This document shows positions 45,750-58,500 of a stretch of 64,000 nucleotides of DNA, piece by piece. The stretch's first letter is position 1. Each line of letters begins with the position of its first letter. The DNA is from Tanypteryx hageni (Eukaryota > Arthropoda > Insecta > Odonata > Petaluridae), in the NCBI GenBank assembly GCA_028673005.1, contig CM054116.1:133973681-134037680 (forward strand). The letters run 5' to 3'. The notes beneath the pieces were generated by a model that saw only the letters and a program-made list of their open reading frames with translations, was not told where the DNA came from and made no database searches. The translations under genes were made by a program, and so were the position numbers.

Positions 45750-48700
45750 AAATTCATCAAAATGTCATTTTAAACGTTAAATTCGAGCGTTTGTGGACCG
45801 AGGGAGGCAATCAACGACAAGAATAAGAAACTTTGTTTATTTTTCTGTAAAACCGTCCGAATTTGAAGATAGATGGTCAATATCTTTAATGTATATGAGC
45901 AAAATAATAGAAGCTTGCAAGTCGCGAAATTGATTTTTACGTCTTATCTTATGGAAAATAAAAATAATCTTATGGAATTGAAACCAGGAATTTTTTAGGA
46001 TTTCTTTTCGCAAATATCATTTATTGTAAGAATAAAACATTCCTACAAAATTCCAATCTTCTATATACTTTGAAAGTTTGTTAAAAATAGCATTATAATC
46101 AGTCATAAATAGTTCACGATTCTTCCGCTCTTTTATAACGGCTCTTTAATAGTGGCGCCACAGTCGAGCATTTTACCTGAGAGACAACGAAGCAAATTAT
46201 ATAGGGTTGATATGTTAAATTATTTTTATAGTATTATTTCAGACCAATCTTACTAATATACATTAATTTAACATTCTCTATTAACAATTTCTATTATAAA
46301 GCAGCCATTTACTGTCTGCTTTAGCAGCGCTTTCCTTGTTAGCACAAATTTAAATGAGTATCTATCTAAAACAGCAACAATCAATGGCGAAAGCCTCAAT
46401 AGCAGTATAGAAGCAATAATCACGTATGGAAGAAGAAGAGAGAGAGATAAGGAGAGAGTCCGATGTGTGCCTAGAGGAGACGAGATATGTAATCACTGAT
46501 AGCTGTCAAAAAACAATTTTTTATTAGAAACATCAACATTCATATTTGAAGTATGTGTGTTTGTAAATGCTTATGACTAAAAGGTCACCGTTATCTTTAA
46601 TGCGATTTATAACATGGTTGGATTATTTTATCATAAAAAACGCAATGAGTTTCTTTTATTTTTATTTATGTAATAAATATTAGCTCTAAAAATTAATAGT
46701 TTTACTCCTTTTTCGTATCTCCTTCGACCATTACATCAAAATTGCTGCCAACGCTGCTACGGGCAGAGCAGTATACATTATTAATTCCAATTTAAATGCT
46801 TTGGACTATTTTCCATAGTATCTAATATTTTTAACCGTTGACAAGAATGTCCGATCACCTTTGGCAAATGTGGAATGCTAGTTTTCAAAGAAAATTTACC
46901 TTTTTGTTCAAATATACATTTATTAATAACATAAATACAATGTCTGTAAGGCTTCAAATAAATATAAATTATTTGCGGCTGCATAACACAATGTCACCAA
47001 AGAAAAGACATATCTTTTTGTCATATTCTGCCTCAAATTTCCAATTGTTCTAAAATTTCTATAAAACTTTGCTAGACTATACTTAATTCCCTGGATTTCA
47101 ATGTATCGTTTATTAAATCCCCACCACACACTAACAAACAATTATCAAATTTATGGCACAAATAGTCTGCAAATTAGTTTCAGGTGTACTCATTCAACAA
47201 ATTTAGCGTCCTGTAACTGTGGAAATTCAAACTAACGGTGGATTCATAAAATACGAATCGTATTTAATATATAATTAATATTTAATTAGTACCTAACAAC
47301 CAAAAAAAATAATTTTTCATTTTTCTCTTAAAACAAAAAAGTTGAATGTCTACAGACGGACGGACGACTAAGCTATACCAATAGCTCGTCTTTTACATTT
47401 TTTTAAACGGGCTAAAAAAATTTAAATTCACTATTTTCTGATTTAAAAAATGTTTTCGCTAATTCGGCACGGATTTGAATTTGGTTTTCGAAAAAAATAT
47501 ACTTTCAGCTAGAAAATGTTCATGTTTCGAGTTAATATCTCAATTTTAACTATTTAAAAATGCGATGTTATAAATCCCTCTGCCGATTTCCATGCTTTTC
47601 TTAATGTGGTAGGAATGAAATAATTCTGTAAAATCTTTCTTAAGAATGAAAAGTTTTAGAATTTTCCCAATGACCTATTATGCCATATTTTAGTTCTGGA
47701 GCCCTTTCTATAAGTACCTTAGCTTTTATATCAACCTAAGTCAGGAGCTATTAAGGGATAGATAATATATTATAATTATTACTCTCAGCCAGATTACAAA
47801 ATTTTTTTTTTCCGCAAAAGTAAAATAAATGTTCAACGTACAAAATTATATTAAATGGATGCAGTAGTAGCAAAGGAAAAGAGACCATGAATTTTGATTA
47901 CTACCTTATATACCATATTTATTTAAAATGCTTCATTCCCTCCTTAAATTGGAAAACTGAAGATAATCAGCAAATAAATAAACAATGAACCAAGTTGGAT
48001 AAATTTCATATTACAACATTCTCAAAAATCACATATTTTTCGCCGATTTATTTTGTGCTACATCATGTTATAGTAATTAATCTTAACAGCTGTAACTCTT
48101 TTTTAATAGTTGACTCGAATTAAGCTAACATCAATTACTTTTCGAAAAATAAAATATACTGAATTTTATTATTTATCATTAACATAGTGTTTGACACCAG
48201 TTTAATGTTTGTAATGCTGCGAAGAGTTTGAATAAACATTTCCATTGTTCTGCATTTACTCAAATCGACAGCTCACATGCGTTAACTAAGAATCCTCCAA
48301 AATTGAACTACGACGTTGATTCAGGGATGATTCTCTCCTTAATTTAAATAGATAACAAATGTAGGATCTTTGTATTAATTTTGAAAAAATGTTTAAATTT
48401 GGATACGAGCGCTGAAAAATAAATGAATTTGCCTTTATAAAAGTAAAAATACAGCAGATTTTGTGTCTTTGTCATATCAATAAATAATTCGTTGATATTG
48501 AGCAAACGAATTTCTTTCGACAGATGAGTGTCGTTCATATAAATTGCAGTTTGCTAATCGTTAACTGATTAATAGTACATTAATTTTATTGCTATATGAA
48601 AGCCTTTTTAATGAACGCAAGTGTAATGAATTTCATGTTAACATTAAAGCATATTTTTTACTTCCATGGACTTGGCATTGGTTTAATCGCTTAGATCCTA

Positions 48701-49460
48701 GACATTTATTGTAATTACAAAGGCAGTCCGCCTCAGAAGTTCTCCTCATATCTCTTTTTTTCTAGAATGGAAAAATAGGTGCAAAATGGGTTCTCCAGGA
48801 TCTCACGGTGAACAACGAGACGACGAGGCATTGCGAATCGAACCATTGTTGGGAAAAATAGAGCTTTTGATTCATACAATACTTGAGAATAAATTTCTCA
48901 CGTCTGGAAAACTCGTGGCGGTACTTATTTTTCCAAAATGAAAGGGAATGCTTACTGCTCACTAGCATCTTCCGCTTTGAATTCTGACAAGTGACAAGTG
49001 ATAGTGGTTTACGAGGCCCACAACTCGCGATTTCTGAAAATATTTGGTTAAGTTTGATGAAGGAACTAAAAAACTATAGGTGAAAATAAAATCATGAATT
49101 TAGACTGAAGAAACTTTAATATTTAATATCATGGAAAATAAAAATTCTATATCAAATTTATACTGAATGTCTTATATTATGTGCGTGGTAAAACTTCTAA
49201 AAACAAGAATATTACTACATCGCTCAAATGAACTGCTGTTTTTATAGCATCCAATCGTATTGATTGAATATATATTTTACTATAATAATTTACCAGTCCT
49301 ATTCACCTTAAAACTTCCGTATATTCGTTTATATTCAAACTATCATATATTGTATTCTCCATTATTGGTAATTTTCAGCAAATGTTTTGCCATTAATAAC
49401 AAAATATTTGGCATTTATGTGTTTTTCTTACTTTCTCTTTTATTTAATCTTCCTGGACAG
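45750..49460. other. Intron sequence before the second Ig exon, nothing recognised
   Basis: AT-rich without convincing coding sense. The segment 47330-47400 (ACAGACGGACGGACGACTAAG) looks like the tail of a member of the B-box repeat family. Confidence 0.5.
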
Positions 49461-49589
49461 TCTCAACATACCAAGGCGAGGTTTTGCGTCTGGCCAAAAT
49501 AACGCGCTCTGAGATGGGCGCTTACCTCTGCATCGCTTCCAATGGCATTCCACCCTCTGTCTCCAAGAGGATCATGGTCAACGTGCATT
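49461..49589 (+). CDS. Internal exon: second half of the same Ig domain
   Basis: The acceptor TTAATCTTCCTGGACAG precedes 49461 and a consensus donor T|GTAAGT follows 49589. The exon (129 nt) completes a Val codon with the last G of 4435-4627, then reads STYQGEVLRLAKITRSEMGA, YLCIASNG and IPPSVSKRIMVNVH. YLC supplies the F-strand Cys that would pair with the Cys in LTCHARGYP of the preceding exon, completing the I-set Ig fold. GEVLxLxKITRxEMGAYLCIASNGVPPSVSKRI is the hallmark of the second Ig domain of insect lachesin/DIP proteins. It ends with one spare base, as expected for an exon joining into a Phe-His-Pro start of Ig3. No frame damage, so the gene appears functional here. Confidence 0.93.
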
Positions 49590-50399
49590 GTAAGTAAATG
49601 CGCATTTTTATCGAAAATTGTAAAGAAAACTGTTCCTGTGAAAATGAAATGTCCAATACAAATAAAAAGACAAGAAAAATAGCAGATTTACATTCGACTG
49701 CAATCAATACGGATGTGGCCTACTTTGCAGCAAAAACGCACGGCTTACTTTTCAGCCCTTTTTATTATTTGGATTTCAGTCGTAATGCAAACTCGGTGAC
49801 TCTATTTTGCTTTTACCGTCAGGAACCATTAAGTAATAACATTACATTAAGAGACGTAATAGCATAAAATATCTCTTAATGAGACGCAATAATCTTTAAT
49901 ATAATTTTTTTTAAATTTATGTGGAACTAAGACGCAAAATCACCTAGTAGTCATAGTTATTGTTGTGCTCCGTAATTATGCCTAACTCAAAAATTACGGA
50001 ATTTTGAATTCATTACACGAATAAAAAATTGAGCCGTAAGTATTTGAATGTACATGTTTATTATTAATATTCCAGCGTAACTTTGTGGAATAATTCCATA
50101 ATATGACATTTAAAAATGCAATTTTCCACTTTTTTGGACTGTTGCATTGTCTTATTTCATATTATTAATATTTCATGCATTCCAAACATATCTATTCTGT
50201 TTATCGAGTGGAGATATGCCTCTTCATCCTATCCTTCATCTTATGCAGCCGCACATACAGAGCTTCAACGCCGTGCTGCCTAGTAATCTCTTGCTCTCAC
50301 GAAACACCTGAAGATAAAATTCCTTCTAGATCTAATAAATTGTGGAATTTTAAACAATCAATGACGAATTGCGAAAGTTTTACACGGGGATGGGAGCAA

Positions 50400-50960
50400 A
50401 TTATTTTGGTGGTAAAAAACGTCCGCCCGCATCCCTTAATAATCCCTTTCCCCGCATTAAAACGACGTCCCTATTACTCTGTCCTCCCCTCCCTCCCTTC
50501 CGTCTCTCTCTCTCTCTCTCAGTCCACTCATCCTTCCCCTCGCACTGTTTACCCTCATCTTTTCTCTCTCTCAGCCTCATCCCTCCCATTTCGCGCCTTT
50601 CCACTCCCTCCCTCCCTTACATTACTAATCTCTCTCTCTCTCTCTCTCAACATCCCATGCCATCTGCTCCACATCCGGAGACAAGGGACCCTTCCTTCCC
50701 CCCTTATCCGTCCTCCGCGCACTAAGAGGACCTCTTGTGGCGTGGGATCGCCTTGGAGGAGAAGACCCTTGTAATTGTCTGCTTCCAGGATCCCCTTTTG
50801 TCCTCTCCACGGCGGTGGTCCATTAGACGAAAGGGGCGGAGGGAGGGCCGACTGAGGGAAGTTCTCGCCGCTCTGACACTACCCTCCCTTCTCTCTCTCT
50901 ATCTCTCCGTCGCGCCCCTCTCCCTTCTCTCCCTCACTTTCCTTCTCTCCCTCACTTTCC
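50400..50960. other. Pyrimidine-rich island
   Basis: CT-rich on the + strand, with (TC)n runs near 50503-50521 and 50628-50648 and CCTC repeats. Open frames on both strands are low-complexity products of the composition. Confidence 0.6.
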
Positions 50961-51199
50961 TCGTAATCTTTTTTTTGCCAATCGCGCTCCATCAAATTGT
51001 AATTCCTTCGCTTTCTTTTGCTTCATCCTTCGATAAGAGAGAAAAAATGCTTTATTTTTTCGAGGTTTCATAGAAAAGATATGGTTTTTATATTCTCATT
51101 ATTTCCAAAAACTATTCCTTCGTAAATTCCATTCTTTTGAATCAAAATTACCTCGTTGAATACTGGTTTATAACTAGAGGTTCAGATTTACGCTGACCC

Positions 51200-52200
51200 G
51201 ACTGACATTTATGCTTCCTTGTCATCGGAAGGTCAAATTCCACCCTCTATACTTCCCTTCCTCTCCTTCTCTTCTCTTCGAACATAATGCACCACGACGC
51301 CATTTCGTCGCTCTCCAAGTGAATTCTCGTCCTTCTTTTCATCCCTGCATAATACTCACTTGTCTTTCTCTCTTTCCTTCTCTCCCTCTCTCCACATTCT
51401 TCCTTTTCATCCTCCTATCCCTTCATCCGTCATTCTCCTTTCAGAAAAGAATACCCACTCACATTATAATACGCCTTCGTTTTTTCAAATCCCTCCCTTG
51501 CCTGTATTTACCTTTCTTATCGCCTCTCTCCCTATTTCTCCTCTTCTCTTCACCTCTCTCCCCTCCATTCCTTTTCTTTCCTCTTCCCCTAGATGTCTCC
51601 ACATCTCTCCTTTTCTATTTTTCATCCTCCGTTTGCGATATCTCCGGCCGTGATTCTCGTGTCGATCTCAGTCGCCCAAGCCGTCGGGTCGCTACTCCGC
51701 TGCCACAGACCCTTCCCCACCCCCTCGACACTCTCTCTCTCTCTTTTCCCCCCTCCCCCTCTCTCTCTCTCTCCACTTCGATTTCGAAGTAATCCAAGTA
51801 GAACTGACAACGCCGCCCTCGACGTGAGAGCAGGGTGTCGTCGAAGCGGCTGTATTTTTCTCGCCAGCGTCGTCGGTGACGCGGTGGGCTAGATCGGCGT
51901 CATGTGAAAGTATACGTGTGTGCGAGAGAGCAAGTGATGATGTTTGAAGGTGTGACGCATGGATCCGCCGCGGAGGGCGGCGAAGGGAAGGGGGAGAGGG
52001 GAAGCAAGAAGAGGGGGAGAGAGGAAGAGAGGGAGGAGAGGGAGAGAGGGGCGAGCTGGCTGCTGACAATGCGGTGCAACAAGTGTCTGATGGTTGCGAG
52101 GCGAGATTGGTAGAGGGCAGCAGGTGAGAGGGTGGCGGAAGAGAAAGAGGGAGACTCGCCCTCTGTGCCGCTATGCGGTTCAATAAGGCGGCGAAAGCAA
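51200..52200. other. Pyrimidine-rich island switching to purine-rich with CpG
   Basis: CT-rich from about 51235 to 51780, then CpG-rich (51790-51900), then GA-rich (51975-52160). The strand-bias switch near 51800-51960 is sharp. No protein similarity. Confidence 0.6.
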
Positions 52201-52550
52201 CGGCTCGTTATCGGAGGAAGAAGAGCGTGGAGGGAATATATGTACCACTACCGTTCCATTTCATACCCTCGTGTGATAGAATGCGGTGTAAGCTCGCCTT
52301 TCCGAATGAAGCATTAGAATTGTTAGGTCGCGTCCGTTACCGACGTTGGAATAGCTTGGTATTAAACCCTATATGCAATTTTGATGCACATATCCAATAA
52401 TAATGACCGTTATGCATAAATTTAAAATCGAATCAATTTTTTATTCACGTATTAAAATCTTTGTAGTACTAGTTTGACATTTAAACAAAATTCACTAATG
52501 AACAGTTATTTATGATTTTTTAGCCTATTTTCCAGAATGGAAATCTTATA

Positions 52551-53028
52551 CCTAATACATATATTAAAAAGAATTTTGTCCTTCTTTCTGTTTGTTTGCA
52601 CGTTTGCAGAACATTTTTCATTTGCATTTTAAAATCACTTAGAATTGCTATATGAATATTGGACTAGCACCAAATGACGCCTAAAAGAAGAGATATCCAT
52701 TTTCCAGCCATCGATTCTCGAATACGCTTCGAATCGTTCCACAAATTCGTTATTAACACGGAAATTTATCTAAGTTTTAGACGACAAAATTTCGTAGTCA
52801 AGGACGACGGCATTGTTGCAGATCTAGCAAAATTACGTCTATATCTAAAAGCAATGACATGAACTTTGATATTGTATTTGAAATCAATTATGAGAACTTT
52901 TCTTATATATTTTCATTGCATTTTAATCGAAAGGGAATTAATGATGGTTTAATTTGAACGATAGGCTTGTTTACAGCAGTGCTATATCTAAGGCGTGGAA
53001 GAAATGCGAACAAACATACGACTGCTAA
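52551..53028. repeat. 478-bp interspersed repeat, copy B
   Basis: Matches 7422-7897 almost throughout, starting CCTAATAC (copy A TCTAATAC) and ending CTGCTAATAT. It is preceded by AGCCTATTTTCCAGAATGG with a TTTCCA...TGGAAA hairpin, like the ends of the B-box family. Confidence 0.75.
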
Positions 53029-53563
53029 TATTTTAATTAGCTTTTTGTTTTGTTTACCTTGACGACGAAATAACTTAGTGAGTAGCTTTTTTAATTCACA
53101 CATTTTTTGTAATCACTATAAATGCACCGGCCATGCGTCAAATATCTTGCTTAATTATCGAAAGAAATTAATCATAATCATTGGTATAATAGTAATTTGC
53201 TTTAAACTGCCCAATAAAATTTGCAAACGAGAAGATATTTTCAATGTACGCGTGAAGTATCTTCCTATTTGAAATGTCCATCAATACAATACATTGGAGT
53301 CGTTTCTGGCTTTAAGTTTTTACGCTACGTTTTCTTTATTATAAATTTACATGAAACTTTTCACATAAATTTTCGATCGGTTTTTGTCCTTCGTGATGTT
53401 CTTTCATTGCAACCTCTTTATGAAATGTCGAAAAATCGGAAAAAATCGAATATAAACTTAAAATATGAGGGAGGAGAATGGAAGAGAGAAAAGGAGGAAG
53501 AATGGGAAGTGCCTTAAATTTAATATTTAATCCACGCCATATTGACGGGCTTTTATACTAGTA

Positions 53564-54958
53564 TCTATAAAAGTAAGTGTTTGTATGTGTGTGATTCTAT
53601 AACTCGAGAACTACAGAACGTAGAAGCAAGAGAAAGTTATAATTTTAATCATAGTGCAGGGAAAGGTGGTGTAGTAGGGTTTTTAAACCAATTTGATTGA
53701 CCCTTTTAATTTTTTTTAATAATTTATCTTCTATTTTTTTCCATTTGAATAACATGGAAATGAGTGTAGACAATTTTTAATTTGGACTTTAAAATTACTA
53801 ATAACACAAGTACGAGTTTCAGATTTGAACCCAGAAACGCAGAAATGAATGAAGTTTTGTTTTCCTACCGCCGAATTTCAAACACGGACCAAAGATTTCC
53901 TAAATTACTCTTTAACAGCAAAATTTCGACATTTTTAATCGAAAACTTATGGATGTCATGTATATCCAATTGTTGCCGACTTCTTGAACTAGGAAAACGA
54001 GTATGCGAGTTTGCTATTTTTATCATGGTAACGTAAATAAACAAACTTCTGTCAATAGCGTTGTTGGTATTATGAGATAAAGATTAGCGCAAGCTACATG
54101 TGAAAGCGACTTCGTAAATTCAAGAGGAATATTTTTAAGGTGTATAGTGCGAAAATTGCGGATAAAGTAGAGAAAAATTTAAAAAATTTAAATTATAAAA
54201 GAACTTCATCAGAAATGTCAAAACTATACAGTTTAAAACTTGAAAAATTTGCCTGAATCAAAATGATTAATATTTTATTAAGTTGGGTGTAATATTATTA
54301 TACAAAGTATCAAAAAATTCTGAAAGTTACTCAGTAATTTAAAAAATTGTGTTTACTTTTGAAAATTAGCGTTTATTAACGGAAGTCACGTACCAAATTC
54401 GCAAGATTGACTCTCAAAAAGTTCATTATCTTTGACAACCCAACTCACTCCTGGTGTACATTTCTTTTGCTAGAAATGCAAAGTCTTATGTCTGCGATGG
54501 GTCTTCGCTGGTGTTGAAATCGCGAGCTGAAATTCTTCAACGGGAAATTCCCCCGACCCAAACGTATACCCTTATTTATTTAATCGTATTGTGCCAGTGA
54601 AGACAAAATTTGCAAGAAAATGTGATGTATGATCCAAATAAAGCCCACCCTGGCCTTCATGGAGAAATTCCTGTTTTTCATAGCTTCCCTCTTCACTGTC
54701 ATTATTTGAAGTTTTTTGGTAAAAGAATCTTTGCTAAATTTCATATATTGTATTAATACAGGACTGTAATGTAATAGAAGGTTGAATGATTAACACTTAA
54801 ACATAATTTTCTTATCAATATTGAATCAGAAACCCGAACAACGTTGAATTGAGTCAAATAACATGCAACGTTTTCGTACTCAAAGTGTTTCTGTATACTC
54901 GGCATTGATTATTTGTTCTTAACATTAAACCCGAGTAACGTCCGGGTACTTCTGCTAG
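53564..54958 (+). mobile_element. Non-autonomous Helitron
   Basis: It begins A|TCTATAAAAGTAAGTGTTTG (53563/53564) and ends ACCCGAGTAACGTCCGGGT hairpin, then ACTTCTGCTAG|T (54958/54959). TC...CTRR ends inserted between A and T, with a small hairpin about 10 nt before CTAG, are the defining Helitron marks. The 1.4-kb interior has no Rep/helicase sequence; 53782-54036 is a short unrecognised frame. It ends exactly where a reverse-oriented B-box repeat begins (54959). Confidence 0.78.
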
Positions 54959-55510
54959 TAGGCTTATAGTTTTGCCGTTGTGTCTGTCTGTCTGTCTGTC
55001 TCATGACACTTGGTGGAAATCTCTTGCTACTTGGACCGAGCTCCCGAGGATAGTTTTTGTTGCGAAGATTGAAAGATTCCAGGAATTATCCTTCCCATTT
55101 GATGTTCCTGGAAAATCTTAAATCCATCGTGCAGGGTAATTTTTTCTTGTACATTAAAGTTTCTTAGAATTGTATTATTGGAGCGAGTTTTGTACTATTC
55201 TCTGAGGAAATGAATGAACATTCTAATTTTTATCGTAGAATTTTATTTATCCCTCGTATTTCTTACAAATTCACGTAAATACTGGCATTTTTGCTTTTTT
55301 ATCACAAATTATGATAGTGTTGACATAGCAACAACTATTGTTAAACTCGGATTCGGTATAGTCTAATACATACACGCGTTATTTTTGCCGCACAAATAAT
55401 AATCCATTCGAATGTATTTGTAATATTTTATAGCGCTAAATAATGAAATTTCGAAACATAAAAAGCAACATATCCGCGGTGATTTTAAAGCTATTAAAGG
55501 CAACATTAGT
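54959..55510 (-). repeat. Dispersed family with tRNA-like B box, copy 5
   Basis: Reverse complement of the 37.5-kb copy: TAGGCTTATAGTTTTG, a (GTCT)n run (54984-55003), CCGAGCTCCCGAGGATAGT, CCATCGTGCAGGGTAATTT, GACATAGCAACAAC, CATTCGAATGTA and CATATCCGCGGTGATTTT. The B box here is decayed. Confidence 0.8.
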
Positions 55511-58500
55511 ATTAAATAAATGATTAAACGGAAAGTAGGCATCATAAGTTCCGTTTGGATCATCTTGTTTAGTATTAAAGAAAATCACAGCTAAATTCTA
55601 AGAATTTCTTCGAGACAATAGAATTTATAAATTTTAATTTCATTTTCTCTTAAATAAGAAATGACAGTTTCTTCTTTCCTATTGTAAAGTACTTCAAAAA
55701 GCTGTTTTAACCAGTAAGAAAAATTAGTATCTTTAATTATCGATTTCCCAGCGAGATGATACGTTATCATCCCAACAGTCTGTAATGAATAATCTCCGCT
55801 TGTTATCATTCATGGCCGCTTTAACCATTCATTTGGCGAAAAAAGTACTGCTTTTGAATGACGTATGAATATGTAGGAAGCAGCAGTGAAACGGCTGACT
55901 CATCCAGTTGTTTATTATTACGTTTTAGGATGAGTATTAGTATTGGATGAGAATTTTCTGAGGCAAATGCGCACTAAACCATTTCTATTGCTGCCGTAAC
56001 ATTTTATGAAGCATTCACCCGTCATTCTAAAAGTTATGAATCGAAATCAATGTTTCATTTTATACTTATTATGGAGAGAGAGGGAGAGAGATTTCATATC
56101 TTCAGCCGAGATGGTTACATCAAAAATGTTATCTTCATCACAAAAAGTAGAAAATCAAACGACAGATACATTTCGAACGGAAAAACGTTTTTCAACTAAT
56201 GTCGACATTTTTAAAAATAAATAGTCTAACACGTAACAACATTTTTTTATGTAGGAATAATCAATACAAACCTCCTATTCTGTGAACTGTAATACTTCCG
56301 TTCGTATCCATTTGAATCGAGACTTTATATTTTCAAGTTTTTTTATCGAGGAAAACCCTCGGTGTTTTTCATTGGAAAGAGTGAGAAGGAATAACACAAC
56401 ATAGTGTTATCGGTAGAATTCAAATACGATGCCTTAGGCTAGAAATTAAGTCAGTCTCTAGATATAATGTCACTACTTATAAACTTTCATTGAAAAGTGG
56501 AATAATGCGCACCTGATTATAAATTTGGTAAAATAAGTATTCGCTTTAAAATTAATCATTTTTCTTCCTATCAAAATATTCTAACATTAGGTAATCACAC
56601 CAACGTTGCAAATAAACTCAAGAATAAACACTAGAGTAAGTATATAATATTTATCTTAGGTACCTCAAATAGCCCTAACACGGTTATAAAAAGCTACCTG
56701 GTTGTGGTTATCGCAAATACCTAAAATAAGTACTTATTCGTTCAAGTGTATTTCTTTTCAACCATAAGACGAACTCGATATTCTCCTAGTGGACATGGTA
56801 AACGTTGACCTTACGCTATATTAATCCATTTATCCGGTATTTATATGTCTCTTAAGGGCGACGTTTGCTCTTTATAATTATATCTTTCCAACACCTCTCA
56901 TTTCCAGTATAATAATCTTCTAAATAAAGTGTCTTATAATTAACCGATCATGTGTTGGCGTTTTTACGTCAGACCAAAACGAAACGTTTACATAGTTTTA
57001 GCTTTAAAAAATTCATTTACTAGTTTAATCCTGGAAACGATTACTTGTGCTATAAAAATCACCCAATTTTTTCCATTCCTCATGACTTCATTCTTATCTA
57101 TCGTCTTTACTGACGCACAATCCAGTATTTCTTCTCAGTTTCCTCACTTTCAAATCTTTCCTCATATGCATGAGTATCGCTATTACTCCCACAAATATTA
57201 AAATTACTTTTACTATTATAATTAATTAATTAATTATTCTTCAAACACGTCTTTATCCGTGCTGTCTCGAGGAATAACCTTTTTCTTCGAACCTGTCAAT
57301 TATGTTGTCATTCTTTTTTCACATAGTATTTGTAATTCATATTTATTTCTTAATTTTAATATGGTTTCTTTTTGTGCCTATTTCTCCTCACAGCAATAGG
57401 CGATTTTCGCGCATAGTTCTTCACCAACTACTTCCTTACTTCTTAATTTACTTGGCAACAAAAGTTTTTTTTCCACTGAAGTTGACTTTCCGACTCAATG
57501 TTTTCTTGATATATTCATTTCCTTCAATTTTCCTTATTTACATCCACCCCAATCTTCTTTCCGTCTGTGATCAATCGTTTTTATGGGAAAAGTAAATATT
57601 CTTGTCTAAATTTGTACATTCATATAATGTGTTGAATTTTCGATTAGTTTTTGCAAACATCTGCTATTTTAATGTAAATTTTTTATTTTAAATTGTTTAC
57701 GTATTCAACTGTTTCAATTTTAACTTCTGTCATAAAAATCGTAGATAAAATCGCTTCAATGAACACGCCCACTCTTTAGATGTTATTTTACAAGTGTACT
57801 GAAAACAAATTCAATGAAAATTCACTGAATAACGGCTTTTTGTAGTACTACGTATAAATGAAGTTCCATTTTGTGGTAAATGAGCGACATTTAGGTCGAC
57901 TGAGTTGGAAAGAATTGATTGCATGCGGAATACGGATCGCTTCAATAACATTTTTCTTCGTCTTGCACGCCATCATCATCAGAAACATACATTCGTGGAT
58001 AATAATATCACTGAATCGTAAGCATCCTCATTCAGAGGATTGATTGCTCCACATTTTGCTGTATCCTAATAGCTTCCCTTGAGTGGGTATCTCGAGATAT
58101 TACATAATACTCATTCAAGTTACCCTCCATTTAGTCCCGGCATTTTCAAAAAATGCGTTTTATTTTTTAAGTTAGTCAATCAAAAATACGGTATAACATA
58201 CATATTTTATTATAACGTAAAAACAACTTCAAAATTATATTAACGTGGATCCAAAACCAATGGCGGTATTTTTATGATAATATATTACCCGATTCCACGC
58301 TCTCACGAGAATTAAAGAAGTCTACATTTCGACTGTTTTGCTCTTCGTCACTTGCCGTTCGTTGGACATAAACTACCAATCATTGAAATATTCTAAGCAT
58401 ATCACATTAGCCGCAAATTCCTCGCCAATATTGTGACAGCATTTCACTTGATCGGTTTTTATTCATTTTTTTAGTAAACGCGATCGATAATACAGCTTAA

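Larger units (their letters stand above)
4628..49460 (+). other. 44.8-kb phase-1 intron between two Ig-domain exons
   Basis: The exon at 4435-4627 ends with one spare base (G), and the exon at 49461 begins TC. Joining them gives a Val codon and keeps the Ig frame open. The intron has GT...AG ends (GTTGG at 4628; TTCCTGGACAG ending 49460). It holds almost all the transposons listed here, on both strands. No other host exon was recognised inside it. Confidence 0.85.

Noticed and set aside
50175..51792. Frames of up to 199 codons in 50.2-51.8 kb
   Set aside because: Ser/Pro/Leu-rich low-complexity products of pyrimidine runs.
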